Shown here: positions 35,975 to 45,629 of the stretch, one piece after another
How the letters are laid out: the number at the start of each line of letters is the position of its first letter
Position numbering within the stretch: position 1 is the stretch's first letter
From: Halorhabdus sp. BNX81
Lineage (GTDB): Archaea; Halobacteriota; Halobacteria; Halobacteriales; Haloarculaceae
Length of the DNA stretch: 64,000 bases
Assembly (NCBI RefSeq): GCF_029229925.1
Contig: NZ_CP107254.1
Coordinates: 558,001-622,000, forward strand
Reading direction: 5' to 3'
Notes under the pieces: model-generated
The model's input: only the letters and a program-made list of their open reading frames with translations
Database searches by the model: none
Told to the model about the DNA's origin: nothing
Program-made: the position numbers and the translations under genes

Positions 35975-37006
35975 ATGGATCTCTCGCTGGTCGATCTCTC
36001 GCCGGTCCCCGAGGGCGGCACCGCGACCGATGCCTACGCGAACACCGTCACCGCCGCGAAACAGGCCGAGGAACTCGGCTACTCGCGGGTCTGGGTCGCA
36101 GAACACCACGCCATGGGCGACACCCTCGCCGGAACCACGCCCGAGGTACTGCTCGGCCATCTCGCGGCCGAGACCGACTCGATCCGGCTTGGCTCGGGAG
36201 CCGTCCTGCTCAATCACTACAGCCCCTACAAAGTCGCCGAGGTTTTCGGCGCGCTCGACGGCCTCGCGCCGGGCCGAATCGACGCCGGACTCGGACGGGC
36301 CAACGGCTCGCCGGCTGCCGATCGCGCCCTCGGGACCGAGCGCCGGGTCGAGAACCCCGACGCCGAGCACCGCGAGAAGATCGAGTCCGTCGTCGCCCAC
36401 CTCTACGACGCATTTCCCGACGACCACGCCTACAGCGACCTGAAAATCCCCCGCTCCGGCGAGGAGCCGCCGGTCCCGTGGGTGCTCGGATCGAGCCCGT
36501 CCAGTGCGAAAGTCGCCGGGCAACTCGGCTTGCGGTACTGTTTCGCGGCGTTCATCCGCCCGGGCTTCGCGACCCAGGCTTTCGAGACCTACCGCGAGCA
36601 TTTCGAGCCCGCCGACAGCGACGGCGGCCTCGACGAACCCACGGGGATGGTCGCCGTCAACGCCATCGCCGCCGAGACCGACGCGCAAGCGGCGCGCAAG
36701 CGGGCGGTGGCCGAGGCGTCCTTCCAGCGGATGGCACGCGGGGTCGTCGGCTCGACGCCCTCAATTGAGGAAGCGATCGACGAACTCGGCGGCGTCCCGG
36801 ACCCGACACCGGCCACCCTCGACCCTGGCGAGTGGCCGCGGGCCATCTCCGGGAGTCCCGAAACGCTGTCCGGGTTGCTCGAACAGCTGTCGGACCGGGT
36901 CGGCGTCGAGGAGGTCATGATCCAGCAGGTCGTCGCCGATCACGACGACGCGCTGCGCTCGCACGAACTACTGGCTACAGGGGTTGATCTCTCACCTCGC
37001 CCCTGA
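35975..37006 (+). CDS. LLM-class (luciferase-like) flavin-dependent oxidoreductase
   Basis: 343 residues. LSLVDLSPVPEGGTATDAYA, RVWVAEHHAMGDTLAGTTPE and IRLGSGAVLLNHYSPYKVAE are typical of bacterial-luciferase-like F420/FMN monooxygenases of the MsnO8 group; the (beta/alpha)8 barrel is full length. Cytoplasmic; substrate unknown. The ATG at 35975 is where the family begins. Confidence 0.88.
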   Translation: MDLSLVDLSPVPEGGTATDAYANTVTAAKQAEELGYSRVWVAEHHAMGDTLAGTTPEVLLGHLAAETDSIRLGSGAVLLNHYSPYKVAEVFGALDGLAPGRIDAGLGRANGSPAADRALGTERRVENPDAEHREKIESVVAHLYDAFPDDHAYSDLKIPRSGEEPPVPWVLGSSPSSAKVAGQLGLRYCFAAFIRPGFATQAFETYREHFEPADSDGGLDEPTGMVAVNAIAAETDAQAARKRAVAEASFQRMARGVVGSTPSIEEAIDELGGVPDPTPATLDPGEWPRAISGSPETLSGLLEQLSDRVGVEEVMIQQVVADHDDALRSHELLATGVDLSPRP

Positions 37007-37101
37007 CTGGAGCGGGCACATCGTCGGCTTGACGTGTGGCTTGTCACGGGCTCGCAAGTATACCGGCGGAAGGCAGAATTAAGCATATCTGGACCCTAGA
37101 T

Positions 37102-38907
37102 ATGGTAATGGAAACGGGTGACGCGATCGCTCGAAAAGCCTTCGAGAAGGCGGCCACCATCATGGTCGTCCTCGACGCTGACGGGGTCATCCAGCGCATC
37201 AACGACCGTGGGTGTCAGGTACTCGGATACGATCGGTCGGCCCTGCTTGGAGCAGACTGGTTCGAGACAGTCGTCCCTGCGGGTAGTGATGTCGATCTGG
37301 ACGCTTTGCTTGGGGCCGTTCAGGGAAACGAGTCTGTCGACATCCACGAGAATACGGTCCGGACCGACGACGGCGAGATTCGATGCATCAAGTGGCACGT
37401 CACTGGCCTTCGGGACGACGCGGGGAACGTCACGGAACTGCTCGTCTCGGGATCGGACATCACCGAGCGCGAGGAGACCGAACGCCGGCTCCGCCGGTAC
37501 GAACAGACCGTCGAGAGTTCGACCAATCAACTCGCAGTCGTCGACCGGGAGTACACCTACGAGTTGGCCAACCGAAACTACCGGCGATTCCACGGCCTGG
37601 GCGAGGAGATCCCGGCTGAACTGACGATCGCCGACGTCTACGGGACCGAAACCTTCGAAGCGATCAAGCCCGCCGTCGACCGGGCGCTGGCCGGCGAATC
37701 GCTGGCCTACGAGACCACGCGTCCCGGCCCGGACGGCGACGATCGCACGTTCGACGTCCGGTACTTCCCGCTCGTGGCTAACGACGACACGGTGGAGGGT
37801 GCCGTCGCCGCGTTGCGGGAGGTCACCGAACAGCGGGCACGCGAGCGCGAGCGTCGGGAAACCAGAGACACTTTCGAGGGCCTGTTCCACGGGATCAACG
37901 ACGCCGTTTTCGTTCACGATTTCGACGGTCAGTTTCTCGCCGTCAACGAGACAGCCCGTGAGCGGCTCGGATACGACGAGGGTGAACTCCTCGGGATGAC
38001 GCCCCAGGATATCGACGCCAGCGAACACGCGGACTCGATCGACGAGCGGATCGAAACGATCCTCGAAGAGGGGGAGCTGACCTTCGAGGCCGTCCACATC
38101 ACGAAGGCCGGCGAGCAAATCCCTGTCGAGATCACGTCGAGTCTGGTGACGTACTTCGGCGAGGAGGCGATTTTGAGTGTTGCCCGGGACATCACCGACC
38201 GCAAGGAGCGAGAACGACAGCTCGAGCGAGAGGTCGATCGGCTCGCGGAGTTCGCCGGTGTCATCTCTCACGACCTCCGAAATCCGCTGAACGTCGCCCA
38301 GAGCCGGATCACGCTCGCGGCTGAGGAGTGTGACGAAGACCACGAGCACATCGCCCCTGTTGTCAACGCATTGGATCGCATGGAGACCATCATCGAGGAC
38401 ACGCTCATGCTTGCCCGGCAAGGCGAGACCGTCGGCGAGACCGAACCGGTCGCCATCGCGGACGTCGTCGGGCAATGCTGGGACGCGGTGGAGACTGCAG
38501 ACGGGACACTCGAACTCGCGACGGAGTTCACGGTTCGTGCCGATCGTGATCGCCTCCAGCACGTTTTCGAGAACCTCTTCCGGAATGCCGTGGAACATGC
38601 TTCCAGGAGCCCTCACTCGTCTTCGACTCCCAGGGATGCGATCGAGCACGGTGGCGATGACGTGACGATCCGTGTCGGTCGGATCGGGGACGACGGCTTC
38701 TACGTCGAAGACGACGGCCCCGGAATTCCCGCGGCCGATTACGAGACTGTTTTCGAGCCTGGGTTCTCGATCCAGGACGAGGGAACGGGCTTTGGATTGA
38801 CCATCGTCCGTCAGATCGCCGAGGCCCATGGGTGGACCGTTGACGTGACTGACGGGGCGGCCGGTGGCGCGCGCTTCGAGTTCACTGGTGTCGACATTGT
38901 CGAATGA
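37102..38907 (+). CDS. PAS-domain sensor histidine kinase
   Basis: 601 residues, soluble. Three PAS domains in a row (about 10-125, 130-255, 265-375), each ending in a typical SDITERE / LREVTEQ / ARDITDRKE C-cap. HisKA follows with VISHDLRNPLNV (phospho-acceptor His about 390), then HATPase with NLFRNAVEHA, DDGPGIP and GTGFGLTIV. No membrane helices, so it senses an internal redox or ligand signal. No adjacent receiver. Start at MVMETGD (37102); METGD (37108) is equally possible. Confidence 0.9.
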   Translation: MVMETGDAIARKAFEKAATIMVVLDADGVIQRINDRGCQVLGYDRSALLGADWFETVVPAGSDVDLDALLGAVQGNESVDIHENTVRTDDGEIRCIKWHVTGLRDDAGNVTELLVSGSDITEREETERRLRRYEQTVESSTNQLAVVDREYTYELANRNYRRFHGLGEEIPAELTIADVYGTETFEAIKPAVDRALAGESLAYETTRPGPDGDDRTFDVRYFPLVANDDTVEGAVAALREVTEQRARERERRETRDTFEGLFHGINDAVFVHDFDGQFLAVNETARERLGYDEGELLGMTPQDIDASEHADSIDERIETILEEGELTFEAVHITKAGEQIPVEITSSLVTYFGEEAILSVARDITDRKERERQLEREVDRLAEFAGVISHDLRNPLNVAQSRITLAAEECDEDHEHIAPVVNALDRMETIIEDTLMLARQGETVGETEPVAIADVVGQCWDAVETADGTLELATEFTVRADRDRLQHVFENLFRNAVEHASRSPHSSSTPRDAIEHGGDDVTIRVGRIGDDGFYVEDDGPGIPAADYETVFEPGFSIQDEGTGFGLTIVRQIAEAHGWTVDVTDGAAGGARFEFTGVDIVE

Positions 38908-39063
38908 CCGGACTGGTGGTCACGTTCGAGTGATTCCACGGGCTGATCTGGGATGTCGAGCACACAGCGGCAAGTCAGCACGATGCTGGAGGGACTCTGC
39001 TTCTCGATATTGTCACAGCCACCCACAACAGGTAAATGGTCAGCCGCCGAACGTATGGGTACA

Positions 39064-39282
39064 ATGGAACCAAACGTCGGCTCACTGGATCGAAGCGTCC
39101 GCATTGCGATCGGTATCGTCCTCGGGATCGTCGGGGCTGCCGTCTTCGCCGGCCCGCTGTCCAGTCTGGGAACGATCGTCGGCGCGATCGCGCTGGTCGC
39201 CGGGGCAGTCATGCTCGGGACGGGGCTGACCCGCCAGTGTATGCTCTATCGGCCGCTTGGCATCGACACCTGCGAACGATAG
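39064..39282 (+). CDS. small membrane protein (DUF2892-like)
   Basis: 72 residues: PNVGSLDRSVRIAIGIVLGI, then hydrophobic helices (GAAVFAGPLSSLGTIVGAIA) and a CMLYRPLGIDTC tail, the layout of the DUF2892/YgaP-type family with two helices. Function unknown. ATG 39064 fits family starts; ATG 39055 adds three residues. Confidence 0.75.
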   Translation: MEPNVGSLDRSVRIAIGIVLGIVGAAVFAGPLSSLGTIVGAIALVAGAVMLGTGLTRQCMLYRPLGIDTCER

Positions 39283-39418
39283 TTCCCGGCGGACACAGAA
39301 CTATCGGACGAGCCGTGGCCGGAAACGAGACGGCCGTTCTCTCTCAGTGCTGGGGCAGTGACTGGGCGATCGGGCAGGACGTGAGGTTTTTTCTCACGGG
39401 GCGTCGAGACATCGATAG

Positions 39419-41413
39419 ATGGACCTGACGGCGATCCCCGGCGTCGGCGAGAAGACCGCCGCATCGCTTGCCGAACTCGACGATCCAGCGGCGGCGATCG
39501 AGAACGGCGACGTCGCGGCCGTCGCGCGGGCACCCGGCATCAGTCAGGGTCGTGCCGCCCGGATCGTCCGCGCGGCGATCCGCGAGCGCCACGGCGACGC
39601 GGGCGAGTTCCTGGCGACGGCGCGCGCCCGGGAACTATACCAGTCTGTGCTGGACTTGCTCGAAGCCCGCACAGTGACCGACTACGCGGCTGCACGGCTC
39701 GAAACGCTGTATCCAAGCGCCAGCGACTCACGTATCGCGGAAGTCCGCGCCCTGAGCGAACGTGCGATGGAGCGCGATCCCGACGAAGCCGTCCTCGGGG
39801 TACTCGACGACGTCGAACCGCTCGAAAGACCGGGCGACGTCCGAGTTCGTGATCGATGTCTCGCGACGACAGACGGCGAGACCTACGCGCAAGCCCGCGA
39901 GGCGATCCCGGAGTTGAGCGTCGAAGTCGTCGAGGATAGCCGTGATCTGGCGGAACTCGCCCGCGGCTATGCGACAGTCGTAGCGCTCGACGATTCCTTC
40001 GCCGGTGTTGACGTCGAGGGAGACGTCCGCGTCGAACCGGATGCACTCGACGATCCGGCGTCAGTCGTGCCCGAGCGTCCGATCGCCTTTTTCGCACACA
40101 ACCGCGACCGCATCCTCGCTGCGATCGCCGTCCACCGGACGGTTGCTCTCGACGCATCTTGTGACCTCGACACGCTCGAAGCCGCGCTGGATCGACTCGA
40201 TGCGGAAGGGATGCCGACTGGCGACGACGAACTCCGGCGGCTTCAGACGGCTGTCGACGACCTCGACGCCGCCGTGAGCGAGGCCGAATCGGTCGCCAAC
40301 GACCGCCTCCGGGAAGCGATCGAAGCGCAGGACGTCACCATCGAGGGGGCGGACCTGCTCTCGCTGGTCGAGCGCGGTGCGGGCGTCGACGAGGTGCTTT
40401 CGAGGGAACTGGCCGACGAATACGACGACGCCGTCGAAGCGGCCCGCGAGCACGTGATCGACACACTGGATCTGCGGGACGTCGCTGACATTGCGAAGCG
40501 GGCGTTCCCGGACGAACCCACGTTTCCGGTCGAGCGTGAGGAAAGCGTCGTCTCCCGGCTCCGGGAGGAGCTCACGACCGCCCGCGATCGGCGGGCCGAG
40601 CGGCTCAAGCGGGAACTGGCCGACGACCTGGCGTCGATGCGCGAACCAGCCGAAGCGCTCGTCGACGCCGCACTCGAACTCGACGTCGAACTCGCCATCG
40701 CCCGCTTGGCTGCCGATTTCGACGCCTCAATGCCCGACATCGGTGGCGATGGAATCACGATCGAGGGCGGGCGATCGCCGCTACTCGACGTGGACTTCGA
40801 GGACGTGGAACCGGTCGATTACGCGGTCGACGGCGTTCGCCTCCTCTCGGGGGTCAACAGCGGCGGGAAGACCTCGACGCTTGACCTGCTCGCCCTGATC
40901 GTGATCCTCGCGCACATGGGGCTGCCGGTGCCCGCCGAACGGGCCCGCGTCGGGCGGATCGACGCCCTCCACTACCACGCCAAGACCCAGGGGACGCTCG
41001 ACGCCGGGGCCTTCGAGAGCACGTTGCGCTCCTTCGGCGAACTGGTCACCGACGCCGCAAGCGAGGGGGAGACGCTCGTGCTGGTCGACGAACTGGAGAG
41101 CATCACCGAACCTGGCGCGAGCGCGAAGATCATGGCCGGCATCCTCGAGGCGCTGGCCGAGCGCGACCAGACGGCCGTGTTCGTCTCCCACCTCGCCCGG
41201 GAGATCCGCGAGACGGCCGATCAGGACATCGGCGTCGACGGCATCCAGGCGCTGGGACTGGTAGACGGCGAGTTACAGGTCGATCGGACGCCCCGGAAGG
41301 ACACGCTGGCGCGTTCGACGCCGGAACTCATCGTCGAGAAACTCGCGGAGGATGGTGGGGACGGCACTGGCGTGGCGGAGTTTTATGGCGACCTGCTGGC
41401 GAAGTTTGAGTAA
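39419..41413 (+). CDS. MutS-like ATPase with N-terminal helix-hairpin-helix
   Basis: 664 residues. The N-terminal HhH (LTAIPGVGEKTAASLAELDD) is followed by a long helical middle part, then the MutS domain V ATPase: LLSGVNSGGKTSTLDLLALI (Walker A, about 478-497) and LVLVDELESITEPGASAK (Walker B, about 560). Lacks MutS mismatch domain I and the Smr nuclease of MutS2. Probably a DNA-structure-binding archaeal MutS relative. A 6-bp-stem hairpin with a T6 loop (39380-39398) lies in front of the start. Confidence 0.85.
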   Translation: MDLTAIPGVGEKTAASLAELDDPAAAIENGDVAAVARAPGISQGRAARIVRAAIRERHGDAGEFLATARARELYQSVLDLLEARTVTDYAAARLETLYPSASDSRIAEVRALSERAMERDPDEAVLGVLDDVEPLERPGDVRVRDRCLATTDGETYAQAREAIPELSVEVVEDSRDLAELARGYATVVALDDSFAGVDVEGDVRVEPDALDDPASVVPERPIAFFAHNRDRILAAIAVHRTVALDASCDLDTLEAALDRLDAEGMPTGDDELRRLQTAVDDLDAAVSEAESVANDRLREAIEAQDVTIEGADLLSLVERGAGVDEVLSRELADEYDDAVEAAREHVIDTLDLRDVADIAKRAFPDEPTFPVEREESVVSRLREELTTARDRRAERLKRELADDLASMREPAEALVDAALELDVELAIARLAADFDASMPDIGGDGITIEGGRSPLLDVDFEDVEPVDYAVDGVRLLSGVNSGGKTSTLDLLALIVILAHMGLPVPAERARVGRIDALHYHAKTQGTLDAGAFESTLRSFGELVTDAASEGETLVLVDELESITEPGASAKIMAGILEALAERDQTAVFVSHLAREIRETADQDIGVDGIQALGLVDGELQVDRTPRKDTLARSTPELIVEKLAEDGGDGTGVAEFYGDLLAKFE

Positions 41414-41435
41414 CGGGCCCGATGGCTCGCTCCGA

Positions 41436-42116
41436 TCACCGCGGTACGGCCCGCGTCGCCGCTGCCTTGAACGCCGCGACGACCGCGACACCGGGTGAAA
41501 GCTCCAGGTTCGCGACGCTCGTCCGGGTGACGGTCACGCGCAGGCGAATATCCGACGCGACCTCGACGGTGACGTGGGCGATGGCTTCACCGTAGTCGAT
41601 CGCCGCGACAGTGCCGTGAAACCGGTTGCGGGCGCTGGTGTCGGCGGCCGGCGGTGCCGTATCCGGGCGGTGAAGCGTGATCGCGTCCGCGCGAAAGAGG
41701 ACCTGGACGGCCTCGCAGTCCTCGGCCAGCAGCGCGCGGACGGTCCCCGCGTCGGTTTCGACGGTGGCGAGTTCCCCCTCGCGGTCGAGGACGCGACCGT
41801 CGATGGCCACCTCCTCGGTCCGGGCCGAGTCGTCGAGGACGGCCTCCAGGCGCTCGAAGCGAGCAAGCAGCTCCCGGGCGTCCTCGGTCAGCCGGCTGCC
41901 ACCCCCTCCCGAACCGCCGCGCCGGCGCTCGACGAGTCGCCCGACGGCCGACTCCAGATCCGTCAGGCGGGCGTGGGACCGCGAGTACGATCGGCCCAGC
42001 GCGTCGGCGGCGGCGTTCAGCGACCCCTGCTCGTCGATCGCCCGGAGGAGCGCGGCGTCCGCCCTGTCGAAGGCGACGCCGTCGATCCGGAGATGGGCCT
42101 CGAAGCCCGCATCCAT
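41436..42116 (-). CDS. ModE-like molybdate-responsive regulator
   Basis: 226 residues. The N-terminal LysR-type HTH (about 15-85: DRADAALLRAIDEQGSLNAA, SYSRSHARLTDLE) is followed by a linker and a C-terminal TOBE/Mop-like region (about 145-225: NRFHGTVAAIDYGEAIAHVT, VANLELSPGVAVVAAFKA). This is the ModE architecture. Divergent from modABC across 105 bases, it probably regulates molybdate uptake and possibly nif. Start at MDAGFEAH; ATG 42143 is possible. Confidence 0.85.
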   Translation of the reverse strand: MDAGFEAHLRIDGVAFDRADAALLRAIDEQGSLNAAADALGRSYSRSHARLTDLESAVGRLVERRRGGSGGGGSRLTEDARELLARFERLEAVLDDSARTEEVAIDGRVLDREGELATVETDAGTVRALLAEDCEAVQVLFRADAITLHRPDTAPPAADTSARNRFHGTVAAIDYGEAIAHVTVEVASDIRLRVTVTRTSVANLELSPGVAVVAAFKAAATRAVPR

Positions 42117-42221
42117 GTCCCACCCTTCAAATGGACGGCCCATAGCCCTGTCGACCCGGTGTCGTTGCCTCGATTCCTGGGTTCGGGACAACCGTTATGT
42201 TCCTGCAGACACACCGCCGTT

Positions 42222-43214
42222 ATGTCTTCGATGAAACAACGCGCGAAGGGGGCCGACGGGACCCGGACCAGTGGGAAATCTGTCCCCAGTGCCGTCGCCG
42301 GAACACACACGCGTCGGGGCATCCTGACCGGCGTGGCCGGGCTCGCGACGGGTTTGCTGGCCGGCTGTCTGGGGGGCGAGCGGACGGCATCGGTCCTGGC
42401 GGCCGGCAGTCTCGCGTCGGCCTTCGGTGAGACGGTCGGGCCGGCTTTCAAGCGGGAGCGGGGGTACGCCTTCGAGGGGGAGTACCGTGGTTCGAACGCC
42501 GTCATGCGGATGGTGGCCGACGGCCAGCGCAATCCCGACGCGGTCGTCAGCGCCGACGCGGGGTTGCTCCGGGAGCGTCTCCGGCCGGAGACGGCCGACT
42601 GGGACGTCGTTTTCGCGACCAACGCAGTGGTCATCGCCTACAACCCATCCACGCCGACCGGGTCCCGCCTGGCCGACGGCGAGCCCTGGCCGACCGTCCT
42701 GGCCGACGCCGACGCCGAAATCGGCCGGACGGACCCGGACCTCGACCCGCTTGGGTATCGGGCTGTCCAGCTGTTCGACCTCGCGGCGCGGTACTACGAT
42801 CGCCCGGAATTGGCCGATCGACTGCGCGCGAACACGACGGTCGACCCCCAGGAGGCTCACCTGCTGGCGGCCGTCGAAACCGGCGACCGGGCGGCCGCCG
42901 TCGCCTACCGGAACATGGCTGTCGACCGCGACCTCCCGTTTCGCGACCTGCCGCCGGAGTTGAACTTCGCGGACCCCGCGCTCGCCGACCACTACGCCAC
43001 CGCCACGTACACGACCGAGGAGGGCCGGGAGATCCGGGGGCGGCCGATCCGGTATAATGCGACTGTGCCCGCCGGCGCGCCCCGGCCCGAGGCCGGACGG
43101 GCGTTCGTCGGCTTCCTGGCGCGACGGCCCGACCTATTGGAACGGGCTGGCCTGGTCGTGCCGGCAGCGCTCCCACGGGCGAAGGGGGACCCACCCGGGG
43201 GTGTCGTGCCGTGA
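42222..43214 (+). CDS. modA: molybdate/tungstate-binding Tat lipoprotein (ModA/WtpA)
   Basis: 330 residues. Twin-arginine THTRRGILTG and lipobox LLAGC (Cys49) give a Tat-exported lipoprotein as usual in haloarchaea. The mature domain (SVLAAGSLASAFGETVGPAF, EYRGSNAVMRMVADGQRNPD, VFATNAVVIAYNP) is the periplasmic-binding fold of the ModA/WtpA group, closer to WtpA in length. First of three genes with tight spacing to modB and modC. Whether Mo or W is preferred is not visible. Confidence 0.88.
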   Translation: MSSMKQRAKGADGTRTSGKSVPSAVAGTHTRRGILTGVAGLATGLLAGCLGGERTASVLAAGSLASAFGETVGPAFKRERGYAFEGEYRGSNAVMRMVADGQRNPDAVVSADAGLLRERLRPETADWDVVFATNAVVIAYNPSTPTGSRLADGEPWPTVLADADAEIGRTDPDLDPLGYRAVQLFDLAARYYDRPELADRLRANTTVDPQEAHLLAAVETGDRAAAVAYRNMAVDRDLPFRDLPPELNFADPALADHYATATYTTEEGREIRGRPIRYNATVPAGAPRPEAGRAFVGFLARRPDLLERAGLVVPAALPRAKGDPPGGVVP

Positions 43215-43245
43215 GTCGGGCCGTCCCGACCGGGGTGTGGTCGCC

Positions 43246-44079
43246 GTGAGTTACGCCGATCGGCTTCCCGCCTTGCCACCCGGCCGTGAGGAGTGGGGGT
43301 TCGACGCACGGAGACAGCGGGTTGGCCTGGCGCTGTTCGGTGCCGTCCTCCTCGCGGTGCTGGCGGTCCCGTTCGTCGGGTTCTTCGCCTTCGTGGGCGT
43401 CCCGGCCCCGGCGGCGTTCACGGACCCAGACGTCCTCTCGGCGATCCGGGTCTCGCTGCTGACGGCCCCTGTCTCGACGGCCATCGCGACGGTGTTCGGC
43501 GTCCCGCTGGCGTACGTCCTCGCCCGCGAGCAGTTCCCCGGCAAGCGGATCGTCGAGGCGCTGGTCGTGTTGCCGCTGGTCACGCCGCCAGTCGTTGGCG
43601 GGACGATGCTGCTGTCGGCCGTCGGCCGGTTCACGCCGCTTGGGCGGGCGACCGCCGCAGTCGGTCTCGACATCACGGGCGGGTACGCGGGCGTGATCCT
43701 GGCCCAGACGTTCGTCGCCGCGCCGTTCCTGATCGTGACCGCGCGCTCGGGCTTTGGGGCCGTCGACGAGGACCTCGAACGGGCCGCGCGCAACCTCGGC
43801 AAGGGGCCGCTGGCGACCGTCCGGGAGGTGTCGTTACCGCTCGCTCGCGGGAGTATCCTCGCCGGGATCGTCCTCACTTTCGCCCGGGCGCTGGGGGAGT
43901 TCGGCGCGACGATGATGGTCGCCTACCAGCCACACACACTGCCGACCCAGATCTGGGTGACGTACATTTCGGGCGGCGTCGAGGCGACAGCCCCACTGGT
44001 GATCGCACTGCTGGCTGCTGGGCTGGCGGTCGTCGCCACCCTGCAGTACGTCGGCGCGTCGATCGGGGTCGATCGATGA
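43246..44079 (+). CDS. modB: molybdate/tungstate ABC permease
   Basis: 277 residues with six hydrophobic helices. The EAA-type cytoplasmic loop (about 180-205: LERAARNLGKGPLATVREV) contacts the ATPase. Start is the GTG at 43246; the GTG at 43237 is possible. Ends ATGA, overlapping modC by four bases, so translation is coupled. Confidence 0.88.
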   Translation: MSYADRLPALPPGREEWGFDARRQRVGLALFGAVLLAVLAVPFVGFFAFVGVPAPAAFTDPDVLSAIRVSLLTAPVSTAIATVFGVPLAYVLAREQFPGKRIVEALVVLPLVTPPVVGGTMLLSAVGRFTPLGRATAAVGLDITGGYAGVILAQTFVAAPFLIVTARSGFGAVDEDLERAARNLGKGPLATVREVSLPLARGSILAGIVLTFARALGEFGATMMVAYQPHTLPTQIWVTYISGGVEATAPLVIALLAAGLAVVATLQYVGASIGVDR

Positions 44080-45098
44080 CCCTACGCGTGTGCGATCTCC
44101 GGGTCGATTACCCGGCGACGGCCGTCGGCCCACTCTCGTTGACGGTCCCGCCCGGCGTGACCGCCGTGCTTGGTCCCTCGGGGACCGGGAAATCGACGCT
44201 GTTGTCGGCGATCGCTGGCTTCGAGGAGCACGGCGGGACGGTTATCCTCGACGGCGAGCGGCTGGACGGCCGCCCGCCGGAGGACCGAGCGGTCGGGATG
44301 GTCTTCCAGGACGGGGCGCTGTTCCCGCATCTGTCCGTCCGTGAGAACCTGGCTTTCGGTTCGAACGACGGGGACGACATCGAGACGGCGGCCAGCCGAC
44401 TCGAAATCGACCACCTGCTCGACCGAGCTCCCGAGACGCTCTCGGGCGGGGAACGACAACGCGTCGCACTCGCCCGCACGCTCGTGGCCGATCCCGACGC
44501 GCTCCTGCTGGACGAACCGCTGTCGAGCCTCGATGCCCCCATTCGCCGGCGGCTACGCGTCGTGTTGCGCGAGGTGCTGGCCGATCTGGCGGTGCCCGTG
44601 CTCTACGTCACCCACGACAGACAGGAGGCGACGATCGTCGGCGACCGGCTGGCGGTACTGGTCGAGGGCGCGATCGTCCAGACCGGCCCGGTCGAAACAG
44701 TCGTCGAGTCGCCAAAGACACCACAGGCGGCCCAGTTTGTCGGCTACGAGACACTCATCGACGGGACCGTCGTCGAGCGGGGCGATGGCCGGGCAGTCGT
44801 CGATGTCGGCCCGACGACAGTTCGGGTTCCCGACGATGTCGGGGTCGACGAGGTGACGATAGCGGTCCGGCCCGCCGACGCGACGCTCGCGCCGTCGAAT
44901 CCAGCAACGGCACTCGACTGCCGGGTCGTCTCGATCACCGCCCAGCACGGCGACGCGCTGGTCGATTGCGCCTGGCCCGGCGGCGATCCGATCCGGGCCC
45001 GGGTCGATCGGGCGGCAGTCGCGGACCTGTCGGCGGGCGATCGCTGCCGCGTCGGGATCGATCCCGAGGCGAGTCGGCTCCTCCCACAGGAGGGGTGA
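44076..45098 (+). CDS. modC: molybdate/tungstate ABC ATPase with TOBE domain
   Basis: 340 residues. LGPSGTGKSTLLSAIAG (Walker A), MVFQDGALFPHLSVREN (Q-loop), LSGGERQRVALARTL (signature), LLLDEPLSSLD (Walker B) and VTHDRQEA (H-loop) are all present. A C-terminal TOBE region (about 245-335) is the usual molybdate sensor of ModC. Completes the transporter that can feed FeMo-co synthesis. Confidence 0.9.
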   Translation: MTLRVCDLRVDYPATAVGPLSLTVPPGVTAVLGPSGTGKSTLLSAIAGFEEHGGTVILDGERLDGRPPEDRAVGMVFQDGALFPHLSVRENLAFGSNDGDDIETAASRLEIDHLLDRAPETLSGGERQRVALARTLVADPDALLLDEPLSSLDAPIRRRLRVVLREVLADLAVPVLYVTHDRQEATIVGDRLAVLVEGAIVQTGPVETVVESPKTPQAAQFVGYETLIDGTVVERGDGRAVVDVGPTTVRVPDDVGVDEVTIAVRPADATLAPSNPATALDCRVVSITAQHGDALVDCAWPGGDPIRARVDRAAVADLSAGDRCRVGIDPEASRLLPQEG

Positions 45099-45107
45099 GC
45101 GGGCTCG

Positions 45108-45509
45108 CTACTTCGAGCGGCCGGTGATCGTCACCGGCAAGTCGGCGTCGAGCACGACCGCCTGGGTGACGCTGCCGTACAAAAGCGAGCCGAACGGCGA
45201 GCGCTTGCGACCGCCCAGGACGAGTTGGTCAGCGGGGAGTTCCTCGGCCACGTTCAGGATCTCCGAGGCGGGATCGCCGATCCGGGACTCGACCTCGTAT
45301 TCGACGTCGGTCCCTTCGAGACGCTCGATCGCCGCCTCGCCGCCGGGGACGTCCGCCACCGTCTGCCCATCGGCGTCGGCCTCGTCGGCGAAGACGTACA
45401 GCACCGTCACGTCGACGGATTCGGCGGCATCAGGCAGGGCCTTGACGGTCTCGGCCTGGGCTGTTCCACGGGCGCGACTACTGTCGACCGGCATCAGTAC
45501 CGTGTACAT
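45108..45509 (-). CDS. universal stress protein (UspA family)
   Basis: 133 residues, MYTVLMPVDSSRARGTAQAE at the start and LVLGGRKRSPFGSLLYGSVT near the end, the ATP-type G-2x-G-9x-G(S/T) loop. Intact, unlike the fragment at 4847-5140. It ends ten bases past the convergent modC. Stress- or redox-linked regulator of unknown target. Confidence 0.85.
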   Translation of the reverse strand: MYTVLMPVDSSRARGTAQAETVKALPDAAESVDVTVLYVFADEADADGQTVADVPGGEAAIERLEGTDVEYEVESRIGDPASEILNVAEELPADQLVLGGRKRSPFGSLLYGSVTQAVVLDADLPVTITGRSK

Positions 45510-45629
45510 CAATCGACGAACTCGACCAGAAAGCGGAAATAATAACCGGAAAATGGCAATAGTTGCGACGTCGTTTGGGCGTCCAACCGGCAATATGAAA
45601 ATAAATCAAACGTATGTCGAACGTCTCCG

